Positions 17,607 through 26,785 of a stretch of 50,951 bases of DNA are shown one piece after another (position 1 is the first letter of the stretch; every line of letters starts with the position of its first letter). Origin of the DNA: Bryobacterales bacterium. GTDB taxonomy: Bacteria; Acidobacteriota; Terriglobia; Bryobacterales; Bryobacteraceae. The notes below the pieces were generated by a model. That model did no database searches. It worked only from the letters and a program-made list of their open reading frames with translations, and was not told the origin of the DNA. The DNA is taken from positions 1 through 50,951 of the forward strand of contig JAEUQE010000032.1 of the NCBI GenBank assembly GCA_016789785.1, read 5' to 3'. Made by a program: the position numbers and the translations under genes.

Positions 17607-18392
17607 TCAGGGCTTTTTCGGTTGAGGGGTGGGCGGCGTTGGCTTCGCTTCCTGATCCTCGAACTTGATCGTAACGTCGCTCTTGAACTGCTTGTAGTCC
17701 TCGTACTTCACGGTCATGCGGATCGGTTGGGGGCCACTTTGGAACATCAGTGTGTCGTTGGCAACCGTGTAGGTCGGAAACCAGAACTTCCCGTCGATCT
17801 GCTCCCGATAGGTTTCGAACTTCGGGAACTGCTGGTCGCTGCCCTTCTTCAAAAGGCCGGTCGCGCGCCCGTAAGTCTTGACGATTTGGAGATCGCGGTC
17901 GTCTACATAGATCAGACCCGTGAAATACCGGGCGCCCTGTTCCATCTTCTTTGGCTTGACGGAGAAGACAAAGCATGGGATTTCGTCCAGCGTCTCCTTG
18001 CCAAGGTAGCGGACATAGTATTTGTCGACATCTGTCGAAGTTAGAACGAAGGGCTGAACATTGCGAAGATCCTGCTCGTCTTCCGGAGTCAGTTGAAGGT
18101 TGCGCAGCGTGGACACAGGCGCTTTCACCACCCTCTCCGTCCTTTTGCCATCGTTTGCGAAGATGACATCCGAGATCATCTCGTGGCGGCCTCGCGTGCC
18201 CCCGGATTCGTCCAGTTCCAGCACCCGAACAGACTGCCGGTAAGTGTAGTTCTCGCGGGCCTTTGAGAATTCGGACTCCTTGGCGGCGAACTTCCGAATC
18301 ATCTCTTCCACTTCCGACGAACTCGGGTTGGCGGTGTCGGCTCCGAGCAGTACTGGAAGCGACACCATTGTAAGAATCAGGAACTTGCGCAT
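17607..18392 (-). CDS. Secreted LolA-like outer-membrane lipoprotein-sorting protein
   Basis: This protein of 261 residues has a signal peptide (MRKFLILTMVSLPVLLGA) and a mature part rich in beta strands, with features of the LolA-like / outer-membrane lipoprotein-sorting superfamily: a run of strands ending DDRDLQIVKTYG, then KFETYREQIDGKFWFPTYTV. Such domains form an open half-barrel that binds lipid or lipoprotein acyl chains. In Acidobacteriota there are many such paralogues, so a general LolA role should not be assumed. I choose ATG 18392 with GAGGAG five to seven bases upstream; a GTG at 18398 is too close to that site. The C-terminus is a Pro/Lys-rich tail. The acyl-CoA dehydrogenase gene lies 45 bp upstream on the same strand. 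Confidence 0.75.
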   Translation of the reverse strand: MRKFLILTMVSLPVLLGADTANPSSSEVEEMIRKFAAKESEFSKARENYTYRQSVRVLELDESGGTRGRHEMISDVIFANDGKRTERVVKAPVSTLRNLQLTPEDEQDLRNVQPFVLTSTDVDKYYVRYLGKETLDEIPCFVFSVKPKKMEQGARYFTGLIYVDDRDLQIVKTYGRATGLLKKGSDQQFPKFETYREQIDGKFWFPTYTVANDTLMFQSGPQPIRMTVKYEDYKQFKSDVTIKFEDQEAKPTPPTPQPKKP

Positions 18393-18437
18393 ATGCACTC
18401 CTCGGAAATCGACGTGGCTCTCAACCGGCCGGTTACG

Positions 18438-19607
18438 TCACTTGCCCAGCAATTGCTTCGCGATGGTCATCCGTTGCATGTTGCTGGTACCTTCGTAGAT
18501 GCGGCCGATCTTCGCATCGCGATAGAGTTTCTCAACCGGATAGTCCTTCGTGAATCCAACTCCCCCAAGAACCTCAATGGCCTTGGATGCTACTGTTTCA
18601 GCAACTTGGCTGGCGAAATACTTAGCCATTGCAGCCTCGGTCAGGAAGGGAAGCCCGTTTTCGCGAAGCCTCGCGGCATTGTAAACCAACAGACGGGCAG
18701 CCTCGATCTGGGTTGCCATCTCGGCGAGTTCAAACTGCACGCCCTGGAACTCTCCAATTGTCTTACCGAACTGCTTCCTCTGTTTCGCGTAGCTCACGGC
18801 ATGGTCCAGTGCGCCCTGCGCCAAACCGGTCATCTGGGCCCCAATGGCGATCCGCCCCTCGTTGAGGGTCTCGATGGCGATCTTGTAACCCTTGCCAACC
18901 TCACCTATGACGTCTGCCTTAGAAACCTTACAATTGTCGAGAATAAGCTCGCAGGTGGAAGACGCTCTGATCCCTAGTTTGTCCTCTTTCTTGCCTACCT
19001 GGAACCCTTCGCTATCCCGCTCCACGACAAAGCACGTGATCCCCCTGTAGCCCGCGTCCGGGTTTACGGTAGCGAAAAGCAGGAACAGGCCGGCCTCGGC
19101 GGCGTTCGTAATCCAAAGCTTTCGGCCTGTCAGCAAGAAATGATCCCCACAATCGACGGCCCTGGTTCCCAAGGCGAAGGCGTCAGACCCTGATCCGGCC
19201 TCCGACAAAGCGTAGGAGGCGGTTGTTCCCGAAGCGAGACGAGGAAGATACCGCCGCTGCTGGTCTGGTGTGGTGAAACGAAGAAGTGCATTATTCACCA
19301 ACGTGTTCTGAACGTCAACGATGACGGCGGCGGCGGGATCAACGGCCGCAAGTTCTTCAATCGCCAGGACCGCCTGAAAGAACGACCCTCCCTGGCCGCC
19401 AAGTTCCTCTGGGATCTCAATCCCCATCAGCCCGAGTTCGAAGAACTGCCGCAACAGGTCTTGCCGGAACACGCCATCCTCGTCCATTTGTCGGACATGG
19501 GGACCAACCTGCTCTCGCGCAAACCGGCGCACGGAACTCTGAAACAGGCGATCCTCCTCGCTCAGAATCGTCAGCGGAGATGCCGATGGTGCTACCACTG
19601 TACCCAT
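18438..19607 (-). CDS. Acyl-CoA dehydrogenase
   Basis: This 389-residue flavoenzyme oxidises acyl-CoA to trans-2-enoyl-CoA, passing electrons to electron-transfer flavoprotein. It has the usual three-part ACAD fold: an N-terminal helical domain (EEDRLFQSSVRRFA), a middle beta domain (YALSEAGSGSDAFA; KLGIRASSTCELILDNC) and a C-terminal helical domain (YAKQRKQFGKTIGEFQGVQF; EVLGGVGFTKDYPVEKLYRD). The Glu in RIYEGTSNMQR is placed where short- and medium-chain enzymes carry the catalytic base. It resembles short-chain or 2-methyl-branched enzymes, but chain length cannot be settled by eye. No ETF or enoyl-CoA hydratase gene is adjacent. Confidence 0.92.
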   Translation of the reverse strand: MGTVVAPSASPLTILSEEDRLFQSSVRRFAREQVGPHVRQMDEDGVFRQDLLRQFFELGLMGIEIPEELGGQGGSFFQAVLAIEELAAVDPAAAVIVDVQNTLVNNALLRFTTPDQQRRYLPRLASGTTASYALSEAGSGSDAFALGTRAVDCGDHFLLTGRKLWITNAAEAGLFLLFATVNPDAGYRGITCFVVERDSEGFQVGKKEDKLGIRASSTCELILDNCKVSKADVIGEVGKGYKIAIETLNEGRIAIGAQMTGLAQGALDHAVSYAKQRKQFGKTIGEFQGVQFELAEMATQIEAARLLVYNAARLRENGLPFLTEAAMAKYFASQVAETVASKAIEVLGGVGFTKDYPVEKLYRDAKIGRIYEGTSNMQRMTIAKQLLGK

Positions 19608-19716
19608 ATCTGTTAATCTTAGCCGGACGGGTCAGGACTGCAAGCCCCTCCTCCAAAGTTTGTGCGAGAATTGGGTCTTCCACAGCACGCGCTGGCTCCT
19701 AGAGCGATCCAAGAAA

Positions 19717-21441
19717 ATGCAGGCCTGGCTGCAAGAACTCTGGCTTGACCTTACCGAGCGCACGATACTCTATCCCCTGGAGTTCGTGCTTCTTGTTCTT
19801 TGCTGGCTGATCCTCCAGATACCACAGGTCCGGGAACTCGCTCACAGGATTCCCATCCATTGGTTTCGCTCGGTTGCCCGCCGGACCGCCTTGGCCGGGA
19901 TTCTGGTATTCGTCCTGGCCCTGCTCGGAATGATCGTAGTCGACGGAGGAGTGTTTCCTCCTCCCGGCGTTCATGACGAATTCAGCTATCTGCTTGCAGC
20001 GCAGACATTTGCTGCTGGCCGGCTCACCAATCCTCCCCATCCGATGCGAGCGTATTTCGAGAGCTTCCACGTGCTTCACGAGCCCAGCTACATGTCGATG
20101 TACCCGCCCGCGCAAGGACTGGCTCTCGCCGCCGGAATCGTGGTTGCAGGCGACGCTGCCTGGGGTGTCCGTCTAAGCGTCGCAGCGCTGGCAGCATGCA
20201 TCTTCTGGATGCTGCGGGGATGGATGCCGCCTGCGTGGGCTCTTCTAGGCGCTCTCATCTGTACCGTTCGTCTAGGCTGGTTCAGCTACTGGTCGCACAG
20301 TTACTGGGGCGGCGCGATGCCAGCAATCGGCGGAGTGCTCCTGATGGGAGCCGCGGGACGAATCGTCAACCGGGGGGGGCGTACCTGGGACGGCGCACCA
20401 CTGGCCCTGGGTGTGTTGATCCTGGTGAACAGCCGGCCCTGGGAAGGGGGCGTCTGCGCGGCTTGCGTTCTTGGTTGGCTCGCATTTTCGTGCCGCCGGA
20501 CGCAGTTCCTGCGCCGCGTCGCCGTGGGATTCGCGCTTGGTCTCCTGCCTGGGATAATTGCGATGGCATACTACAATTATCGTGTCACCGGCGACGCCCT
20601 TTTGCTCCCCTACCTTGCCAACCGCGCGAAATACCAGACGCATGGTAGCTTTGTGTGGGAGCGTGCCTCGTATGAAAAGGCTTACGCTTACCCGGAGCTG
20701 AAGAAGTTCTACGTTGACTCCGAAGGTTATCCTGAGAAACTCGGGTACTGGCGAATCCAGGTGGACAAACCAAAGCGAGTGTGGTTCTTCTTTTTCGGTC
20801 CCGCGCTTACCTTGGCACTGATAGGAATCGCGGGCTCGTCCAGATCAGTTGGCCTTCGGCTGCCCTTACTGGTTGTGACGACAGGCTTTTTCGCGTCGCA
20901 CATGCTGGTGCGGTGGGATATCCAGCCACACTATTTTGGCCCCGCCCTGGGTGCCGCCTATGTTGCGATCTTCCATGGCCTGCGCACCTTGCGTGGGTGG
21001 CGCCGGCAGCGCTGGTTGTCAGGAAGATCGCTTGTGGTGGCCTGCGTGGCAGGATGTCTGCTCATGGCGGTGGTTCGCACCGCCGCCCCTGCTCTTGGCG
21101 TCAAGGTGTTTCAGGAAATCACCTACCCTTGGTATAGCTATGGCTCACTGGCGAATTTTCACAGGCAGCGGGTGGAATCAACACTTAAATCGCGCTCGGG
21201 CAATCACTTGATCCTCGTTGAGTACACTGCGGATCATCGGCCGGAGGTCGAATGGGTGTACAACGGCCCAGACATCGACAATTCCCCTCTCGTCTGGGCC
21301 AGGTATTCAGGCGGCCCTACGAAGATCAAACCTCTGTTGGACTACTATAAAAATCGGAGGATCTGGTGGATCAACCCAGACGTAGATCCAACCCGGATTG
21401 TCGACTACCGTGATATCCTCCAGCAAGGTACAACGAAATGA
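19717..21441 (+). CDS. Polytopic membrane protein, GT-C glycosyltransferase-like
   Basis: This protein of about 574 residues has roughly ten or more hydrophobic segments starting with YPLEFVLLVLCWLILQI, and a long periplasmic C-terminus. After the first helices it shows HDEFSYLLAAQTFAAGRL, a D-E/D-x-Y-type motif in the first extracytoplasmic loop typical of GT-C transferases that use polyprenyl-linked sugars (the PMT/ArnT group). The family in Acidobacteriota is usually annotated as glycosyltransferase family 39 or hypothetical. ATG 19717 is preferred; an upstream start at 19660 adds a charged leader. It overlaps the AtzG-like gene by 4 bp (ATGA at 21438). Confidence 0.72.
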   Translation: MQAWLQELWLDLTERTILYPLEFVLLVLCWLILQIPQVRELAHRIPIHWFRSVARRTALAGILVFVLALLGMIVVDGGVFPPPGVHDEFSYLLAAQTFAAGRLTNPPHPMRAYFESFHVLHEPSYMSMYPPAQGLALAAGIVVAGDAAWGVRLSVAALAACIFWMLRGWMPPAWALLGALICTVRLGWFSYWSHSYWGGAMPAIGGVLLMGAAGRIVNRGGRTWDGAPLALGVLILVNSRPWEGGVCAACVLGWLAFSCRRTQFLRRVAVGFALGLLPGIIAMAYYNYRVTGDALLLPYLANRAKYQTHGSFVWERASYEKAYAYPELKKFYVDSEGYPEKLGYWRIQVDKPKRVWFFFFGPALTLALIGIAGSSRSVGLRLPLLVVTTGFFASHMLVRWDIQPHYFGPALGAAYVAIFHGLRTLRGWRRQRWLSGRSLVVACVAGCLLMAVVRTAAPALGVKVFQEITYPWYSYGSLANFHRQRVESTLKSRSGNHLILVEYTADHRPEVEWVYNGPDIDNSPLVWARYSGGPTKIKPLLDYYKNRRIWWINPDVDPTRIVDYRDILQQGTTK

Positions 21442-21620
21442 CCGACTGGAAAGCAATCGCCGCCGCCAGAGGCATCATCTGGGATGAGCCCACAGCCACG
21501 CGGCAATCCGCCGCCTTGAATGCGCTCGAAACAGTGTTTGCGGCGCTAGCCAATGAGATTCCTCCTGAACAGGAGCCCGCTCCGGTATTTGACCCGATTT
21601 GCCAAGGTGCTTCCCGATGA
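21438..21620 (+). CDS. AtzG-like small subunit (DUF4089 type)
   Basis: This 60-residue acidic helical protein ends EIPPEQEPAPVFDP, which matches the closing pattern of AtzG-like small proteins (a proline- and glutamate-rich ending with EPAPVF). In the s-triazine pathway AtzG binds the amidase AtzE in the manner of GatC with GatA and is needed for its stability. Here the gene overlaps the amidase start by 4 bp (ATGA at 21617), supporting a stoichiometric partnership. Its own ATG overlaps the stop of the membrane-protein gene before it. The family call rests on the C-terminal motif, size and position; a profile search for DUF4089 would settle it. Confidence 0.65.
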   Translation: MTDWKAIAAARGIIWDEPTATRQSAALNALETVFAALANEIPPEQEPAPVFDPICQGASR

Positions 21621-23005
21621 CCACGATACTGGAAGCTGCGGAGGCTCTCCGAAAGGGCCAGACCACCAGCGAGGAATTGACGCGCGTGTGCCTGGCCAGG
21701 GTCGACAGACTAAGCCATCTGAATGCTTTCGTCACTGTTCTCGCCGACCGTGCCATCGCCGATGCCCAGCGGCTCGATGCGCAGCGAAGGCAGGGAATCG
21801 ATCTCGGCCCGTTGCACGGGATTCCGATCGCACTCAAGGATGTGTTTGAAACGAAAGGATTAAGGACGACATGCGGATCCCGGCTCTTCGCGAACCACAC
21901 ATCCCAGCATGATGCGGCGGTCGCCGAGAGGCTAGCAGCCGCGGGTTGTGTTCTCATCGGAAAGACCAACATGCATGAACTGGCCTACGGAATCACGTCC
22001 TCAAATCCGCATTTCGGGGCCGTTCGAAACCCGTGGGACCCTGACCGCATTCCCGGCGGTTCCAGCGGTGGGTCGGGTGCTGCGGTTGCCGCCGGCATGG
22101 CGCTCATGGCGATGGGCAGTGACACGGGCGGCTCGATCCGCATACCTGCAGCCTTTTGTGGAACCGTAGGACTGAAACCCACCTACGGGCGAGTGAGCCG
22201 CTTTGGTGTCATGCCGCTCGATTTCACGCTTGACCACATGGGTCCCCTCACCAGATCTTGCCGCGATGCGGCGTTGGTGCTGGAGTGCTTGGCAGGTGTT
22301 GACGAGCGGGACCACACCTGCGCAAACCGCCCTGTTGACAAGTACTTACCCGAGGCCGAAGCGTCCGTTCAGGGCTTGAGAATCGGCTTGCCTGAGAATT
22401 TCTACTTTGAGCGTATTGATCCCGAGGTTCGCGGCCTCGTGGAAGCCTTGGCCAGGCGTCTGGAAGAGATCGGTGCTACCGTTGTGCCAGTCCGCGTCCC
22501 CGATATCGACGGTCTAAATGTGGTCGGGAGAGTTATCCTGTTGGTGGAAGCATCGGCGACCATGGAGCCGTTCCTTCATCGCAGGGAGGACTTCGGGCCA
22601 GACGTTCTTGCCTTGTTTGATCAGGGGAGGCTGCTCGCGGGAACGCAGTATGTTCAGGCCCAACGGCGTCGCCGGATGTTCCAGGCCGACTTCGCGAAGC
22701 TTTTCCAAACTGTCGATTGCCTCCTCACCCCTACCGCTCCGATGCCTGCGCCGAAGATTGGTGCTACGGTTGTCGAAATCAGTGGCAAGGAAGAGGATAT
22801 CCGTTTGGCCGCGACCCGTTACGTGCGAGGCGTCAACGTTCTCGGGCTTCCTGCTCTGTCGCTTCCGTGCGGACTTGTCGACGCGCTTCCAGTGAGCGCA
22901 CAGCTTATCGGCAGGCCCTTTGAAGAAGCACTGCTTCTTCGCATCGGGGCAGCGCTTGAGGATGCTGGATCGGTTTCAGTTCCCTTGCTGCCCGAGATCC
23001 AGTAA
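21617..23005 (+). CDS. Amidase-signature hydrolase (GatA/AtzE-like)
   Basis: This 462-residue amidase has a complete Ser-cisSer-Lys triad: Lys74 ([10 protein letters not shown]), cis-Ser149 ([14 protein letters not shown]) and nucleophile Ser173 (GSDTGGSIR). These enzymes hydrolyse or transfer amides; the group includes GatA, AtzE, indole-acetamide hydrolase and nylon-type amidases. The overlapping AtzG-like gene favours an AtzE-like heteromer over GatA, since no GatB or GatC is nearby. A start at 21599 is possible, but the ATG at 21617 gives the 4-bp coupling overlap and begins at the normal domain edge ([15 protein letters not shown]). Substrate unknown. Confidence 0.9.
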   Translation: MTTILEAAEALRKGQTTSEELTRVCLARVDRLSHLNAFVTVLADRAIADAQRLDAQRRQGIDLGPLHGIPIALKDVFETKGLRTTCGSRLFANHTSQHDAAVAERLAAAGCVLIGKTNMHELAYGITSSNPHFGAVRNPWDPDRIPGGSSGGSGAAVAAGMALMAMGSDTGGSIRIPAAFCGTVGLKPTYGRVSRFGVMPLDFTLDHMGPLTRSCRDAALVLECLAGVDERDHTCANRPVDKYLPEAEASVQGLRIGLPENFYFERIDPEVRGLVEALARRLEEIGATVVPVRVPDIDGLNVVGRVILLVEASATMEPFLHRREDFGPDVLALFDQGRLLAGTQYVQAQRRRRMFQADFAKLFQTVDCLLTPTAPMPAPKIGATVVEISGKEEDIRLAATRYVRGVNVLGLPALSLPCGLVDALPVSAQLIGRPFEEALLLRIGAALEDAGSVSVPLLPEIQ

Positions 23006-23027
23006 GATTTGCTGAGGGAGTGTGACT

Positions 23028-24332
23028 ATGCCATTGAGCCGCAGGACTTTCCTCCAATCCGCAGCCTTAGCCCCCGCCCCAACGCCCATGGCCTACGCTG
23101 CAAATGACCGGATTCAAGTCGGCGTGATCGGCACGGGTGCTCGATCGCACGAACTGATGCAGTCTCTCATGCGCGTTCCGGGGGGCCAGATCACGGGCGT
23201 GTGCGATGCTTACGCCGGGCGCGTGGCGAGAGCCATTGAGCGGGTCGGCAAGCAAGCAAAAGCCTATCCAGCCCATCGTGAACTGCTGGCGGATAAGTCG
23301 ATTGACGCCGTGCTCGTGGTGAGCCCCGATCACTGGCACAAGGATATGGTGTTGGAGGCGTTTCGCAACGGCAAGGATGTGTATTGCGAGAAGCCGCTCA
23401 CCTACAAGAGTTCCGAGGGGCCCGAGATCGTTGCCGCGGCTCGGGAAACCAAGCGCATTCTGATGGTTGGAAGCCAGGGTGTCAGTTCGGAGACGCAGAA
23501 GAAGGCTCGTGAGTGGATTCGTTCCGGCAGGTTGGGACGGGTAACGATGATCCGTGCTGCGTATAACCGGAACACCGCGTCGGGGGCGTGGATTTACCCC
23601 ATCCCGCCGGATGCGTCCCCGAAAACCGTAAACTGGGAGCTATTCCAGGGTCCTGCCGCGAAGCGCCCTTTCAGCCTCGAGCGATTCTTCCGCTGGCGCT
23701 GTTTCGAGGACTATTCGGGTGGGATTGCCACCGACCTTTTCGTCCATCTCTGCACCACGATCCACTTCCTGATGGATGCGAAAGCCCCGAGCCGGGTAAT
23801 GGCGATGGGTCAACTGTTTCGCTGGACCTCGAGCCGCGATGTTCCCGACACGATGAACGCTATCCTCGAGTATCCGGAGGGCTTCGCCGTGAATCTAAGC
23901 TCAACCTTTAACAACCAGTTATCCGCCGAGGGAGGCTTTCAGATTCTCGGCACCGAGGGCAGCATTACGCTTGGTGACGGAATGACCTTCTACGCCGAGC
24001 ATGCGGTGGAAGACAATCGCTGGATCGTCGAGAGCTGGCCCTCCAAGCTGGAGGAAGACTACTACAAGAATCCGAAAGTTCAGGAAACCGAGTTGCCTTC
24101 CACGCGCCCATCCCGGCTCTCCACGCTCTCGGAGCACTATGGTTCGACGGGCGCCGACGCCACGCTCAACCACTTGTCTGCCTGGGTTGAGTCGATCAGA
24201 ACCAGAAAACAGCCCTACGAGGATGCTTTGGTTGGTCATCGCGCAGCGGCGTGCGCTCACATGGTGAATCGCTCCGTGAAGAACCGGTCGCTCGTGGAAT
24301 GGGACTTCCAGCGAGAAGATATGAAAGCGTAG
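23028..24332 (+). CDS. Tat-exported Gfo/Idh/MocA oxidoreductase
   Basis: This 434-residue protein begins with a twin-arginine signal (SRRTFLQSAALAPAP) and continues with a Rossmann domain (IQVGVIGTGARSHE) and the family's catalytic-loop motif CEKPLTYK. Relatives are NAD(P)-dependent sugar or inositol dehydrogenases and glycoside-active enzymes that often carry their cofactor folded through the Tat system, as glucose-fructose oxidoreductase does. The ATG at 23028 has GAGGGAG upstream with good spacing; a GTG at 23022 is too close. The gene sits 22 bp after the amidase, so co-transcription is likely. Substrate unknown; Acidobacteriota encode many of these. Confidence 0.87.
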   Translation: MPLSRRTFLQSAALAPAPTPMAYAANDRIQVGVIGTGARSHELMQSLMRVPGGQITGVCDAYAGRVARAIERVGKQAKAYPAHRELLADKSIDAVLVVSPDHWHKDMVLEAFRNGKDVYCEKPLTYKSSEGPEIVAAARETKRILMVGSQGVSSETQKKAREWIRSGRLGRVTMIRAAYNRNTASGAWIYPIPPDASPKTVNWELFQGPAAKRPFSLERFFRWRCFEDYSGGIATDLFVHLCTTIHFLMDAKAPSRVMAMGQLFRWTSSRDVPDTMNAILEYPEGFAVNLSSTFNNQLSAEGGFQILGTEGSITLGDGMTFYAEHAVEDNRWIVESWPSKLEEDYYKNPKVQETELPSTRPSRLSTLSEHYGSTGADATLNHLSAWVESIRTRKQPYEDALVGHRAAACAHMVNRSVKNRSLVEWDFQREDMKA

Positions 24333-24401
24333 TTCTTTCTGGAAGATATCCAGACCTACCCTAAATCTCAGCCCGTCAAACGCCGATAGACGGACAGGAT
24401 T

Positions 24402-25094
24402 GTGACCGTCACGACTCTGTTCGCATGCGAATCTCAGCCGGTTGTCGTCGAAGGCCTGAAGCGGGTCTTGGATGGAGTGGACGATTTCCAGCTCCTCGGA
24501 ACCGCCGCGGCGCCGGCCGAAGCGCTCACCCGAATCGGGGAGTTGCGGCCTCAGGTCGTGTTGGTTGATCAGGCGGGCGGGTTGAAAGCCGCGTTTCGTC
24601 TTCTGTCCGATATTCGAGCCGCAGCCCCAGCCTCGGTTCCGATTCTGTGGGTCGCTGAACTGGCTGAGGTGGAGTGCTTTCGTGCGCTGCAGATCGGCGC
24701 GAGAGGCATCCTCAAGAAAACTCTGCCAGTTGAAGCCATCATCGAATGCCTCCGTGCGGTCGCTAAGGGGAGCATCTGGATGGAACATACGGTTTCCAAT
24801 CAGGTAGCTGGGTTCCTCAACCGCCGTCAGGTTCCCAGGCTCACTCCTCGTGAGCGAGACATCGTGAATTGTCTCTGCCGCGGCATGAGGAATAAGGAGA
24901 TTGCCGCGGAACTCGCAATCACCCCCGGGACTGTGAAGGTGCATCTGATGCACATCTTTGAAAAAACGGGGGTTAAGGATCGATTTGAACTGGCGGTGCA
25001 TGGACGCAAACTACTAGGTTTTGATGGTGATCCTGGCACTGACCCGACAACACCACCCGACATCTCCGGTGGTGGGCTGTCCGATCGAGGTTAA
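24402..25094 (+). CDS. LuxR/NarL-type response regulator, second copy
   Basis: This 230-residue protein (GTG start) is a paralogue of the regulator at 9973-10677. It shares a receiver-like part (TTLFACESQPVVVEGLKRVL, VVLVDQAGG) and a GerE-type helix-turn-helix (LTPRERDIVNCLCRG, NKEIAAELAI, GTVKVHLMHIFEKTGVKDR). As in the other copy the N-terminal acidic pair of true receivers is largely missing, so control by phosphorylation is doubtful. It lies upstream of the GT-C-like gene and the tad locus, whereas the first copy is next to the extra TadZ-like gene. That suggests the pair is connected to pilus or surface gene control, but this is inference. Confidence 0.83.
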   Translation: MTVTTLFACESQPVVVEGLKRVLDGVDDFQLLGTAAAPAEALTRIGELRPQVVLVDQAGGLKAAFRLLSDIRAAAPASVPILWVAELAEVECFRALQIGARGILKKTLPVEAIIECLRAVAKGSIWMEHTVSNQVAGFLNRRQVPRLTPRERDIVNCLCRGMRNKEIAAELAITPGTVKVHLMHIFEKTGVKDRFELAVHGRKLLGFDGDPGTDPTTPPDISGGGLSDRG

Positions 25095-25099
25095 TCTCA

Positions 25100-26707
25100 A
25101 TGGCGTCTCAATCCATTCCCAGCGCGTCGGCACTCTCGGAATCAGTTCACTCCTTCCGCAAGCCTTGGATGCGTTGGCTGCTCCCTTCGTTTTCAGATTG
25201 CTTCTTCCTCGCGGTTTTGGCGTGGCTCTTCGCCACCGGAACCGGGGCCTGGATCTCTCTGCTCGGCGATGGAGATTCGGGATGGCACATTCGAACCGGA
25301 GACTGGATTCGGGAACACCGCACCGTTCCACAAGTGGACCTGTTTTCGTTCGTAAAGAGCGGCGAACCGTGGTTCGCATGGGAATGGCTCACGGACGTCG
25401 TCTTCTCCGTCGTGCATGAATTGGCCGGCCTCAAAGGTCTAGTGCTTCTGGCCGCCTTTCAGATCTCCCTATTCGGCACGGTTCTCTTCCGTTACATGAT
25501 CTGGAGGGGAATCACACCGCTTGCCGTATTGCCCTTGACCCTGCTCGTGCTTGGCGCATCGACGATTCACTTCCTCGCGCGCCCGCACCTCGTCACGATG
25601 CTCGCCCTCGCCGCTTGCATATGGATCATCGAGGCGGATCGCCAGTCCCGATCGAACCGCGTGTGGCTGCTGGTGCCGATCACTGCGCTGTGGGTGAATC
25701 TGCATGGTGGATTTCTTGCGCTGATTGCCTGCCTCGGTCTGCTAACCATTGGAACGGTCATTGAGACGATGGTGGCGAACGGGGGTCTTCCCAAACCTGA
25801 CGGCTGGATGGCGGCCAAACGTTACGCCCTGCTTACCGCACTCTGTGGTCTTGCCTCGGTAGCCAACCCCTACGGCCTGAAGCTCCACGGACACATCGCC
25901 AGCTATCTCAGATCAGATTTCATAAAAAACCATGTACAGGAGTTTCAGTCGCCGACTTTCCGTTCTGAGAACGCGCTCCACTTTGAGATCATGCTGTTCG
26001 CCGGACTGATCACGGTGTTTTACCTTGTCTCGCGAAAGGACTACGTGGGCGCCCTCTGGGTTATGTTTTGGGCCCATTCCGCCTTGACCAGTGTGCGGCA
26101 CGTTCCGTTGTTCATGATCATCGCCGCGCCCTACGTCGGTCTGGCACTGGACGAGTTCTGGCGCCGTTGGGCTGGAACAGCGCCTCGGGCATCCATCCCT
26201 GGGATTCTGTCGAGCCTCGGCCGCGACATGGTGCCGAATTGCTGCCGGTCAAGCGCGCTTGTACCCCTGACGATGCTATTCGTGTGGCTCATTCCAGACG
26301 CGGTTGTCCGCTGGCCCCAGGACTATCCGGACCTGATCTTTCCCGCCAGAATGGTTGCCCGATATGGAGACAAGATCGCCTCTGCCAAGACGCTGATGCC
26401 GGATCAATGGGCAGACTACGCAATTTACCACCAATATCCGAAGCAGAGAGTCTACATTGATGGCCGGAGCGACTTCTTCGGAAAGGACATCGGTCAAGAC
26501 TACATCAACATGTCTAGCGGCCACTGGGACTGGGACAACCTGCTTCAGAAGAACGGCTTCCAGTACGTGATGTGCCCGCCGAAATGGTCCCTTAGCTCTC
26601 TACTGAAGAGGGATCCGGGCTGGAAGCTGCTTGCGGACGACGGGCAGGCGCTGCTGTTTGAGCGCCGGCCACTGCTTCGTGCCGCAGGCTCCGCTTCGCA
26701 GGACTAA
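25100..26707 (+). CDS. Polytopic membrane protein, GT-C-like
   Basis: This 535-residue protein has about ten transmembrane segments from FLAVLAWLFATGTGAWISLL onward and a soluble C-terminal part of ~130 residues. The first external loop has GDGDSGWHIRTGDWI, an acidic motif placed like the catalytic Asp of GT-C glycosyltransferases. NLHGGFLALIACLGLLTIG and the phrase SVRHVPLFMIIAAPYV recur in Acidobacteriota proteins usually annotated hypothetical or O-antigen-like. The C-terminal YIDGRSDFFG is another recurrent element of this group. It starts 5 bp after the LuxR-type gene. Enzymatic activity is not shown by the sequence. Confidence 0.72.
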   Translation: MASQSIPSASALSESVHSFRKPWMRWLLPSFSDCFFLAVLAWLFATGTGAWISLLGDGDSGWHIRTGDWIREHRTVPQVDLFSFVKSGEPWFAWEWLTDVVFSVVHELAGLKGLVLLAAFQISLFGTVLFRYMIWRGITPLAVLPLTLLVLGASTIHFLARPHLVTMLALAACIWIIEADRQSRSNRVWLLVPITALWVNLHGGFLALIACLGLLTIGTVIETMVANGGLPKPDGWMAAKRYALLTALCGLASVANPYGLKLHGHIASYLRSDFIKNHVQEFQSPTFRSENALHFEIMLFAGLITVFYLVSRKDYVGALWVMFWAHSALTSVRHVPLFMIIAAPYVGLALDEFWRRWAGTAPRASIPGILSSLGRDMVPNCCRSSALVPLTMLFVWLIPDAVVRWPQDYPDLIFPARMVARYGDKIASAKTLMPDQWADYAIYHQYPKQRVYIDGRSDFFGKDIGQDYINMSSGHWDWDNLLQKNGFQYVMCPPKWSLSSLLKRDPGWKLLADDGQALLFERRPLLRAAGSASQD

Positions 26708-26785
26708 GATCAAGGAAAAAAGCCTCATGCTCTCCTAATGAAAACCCCCGATCCATCCGAATCTATGAATGGAGAGCAATCATAG

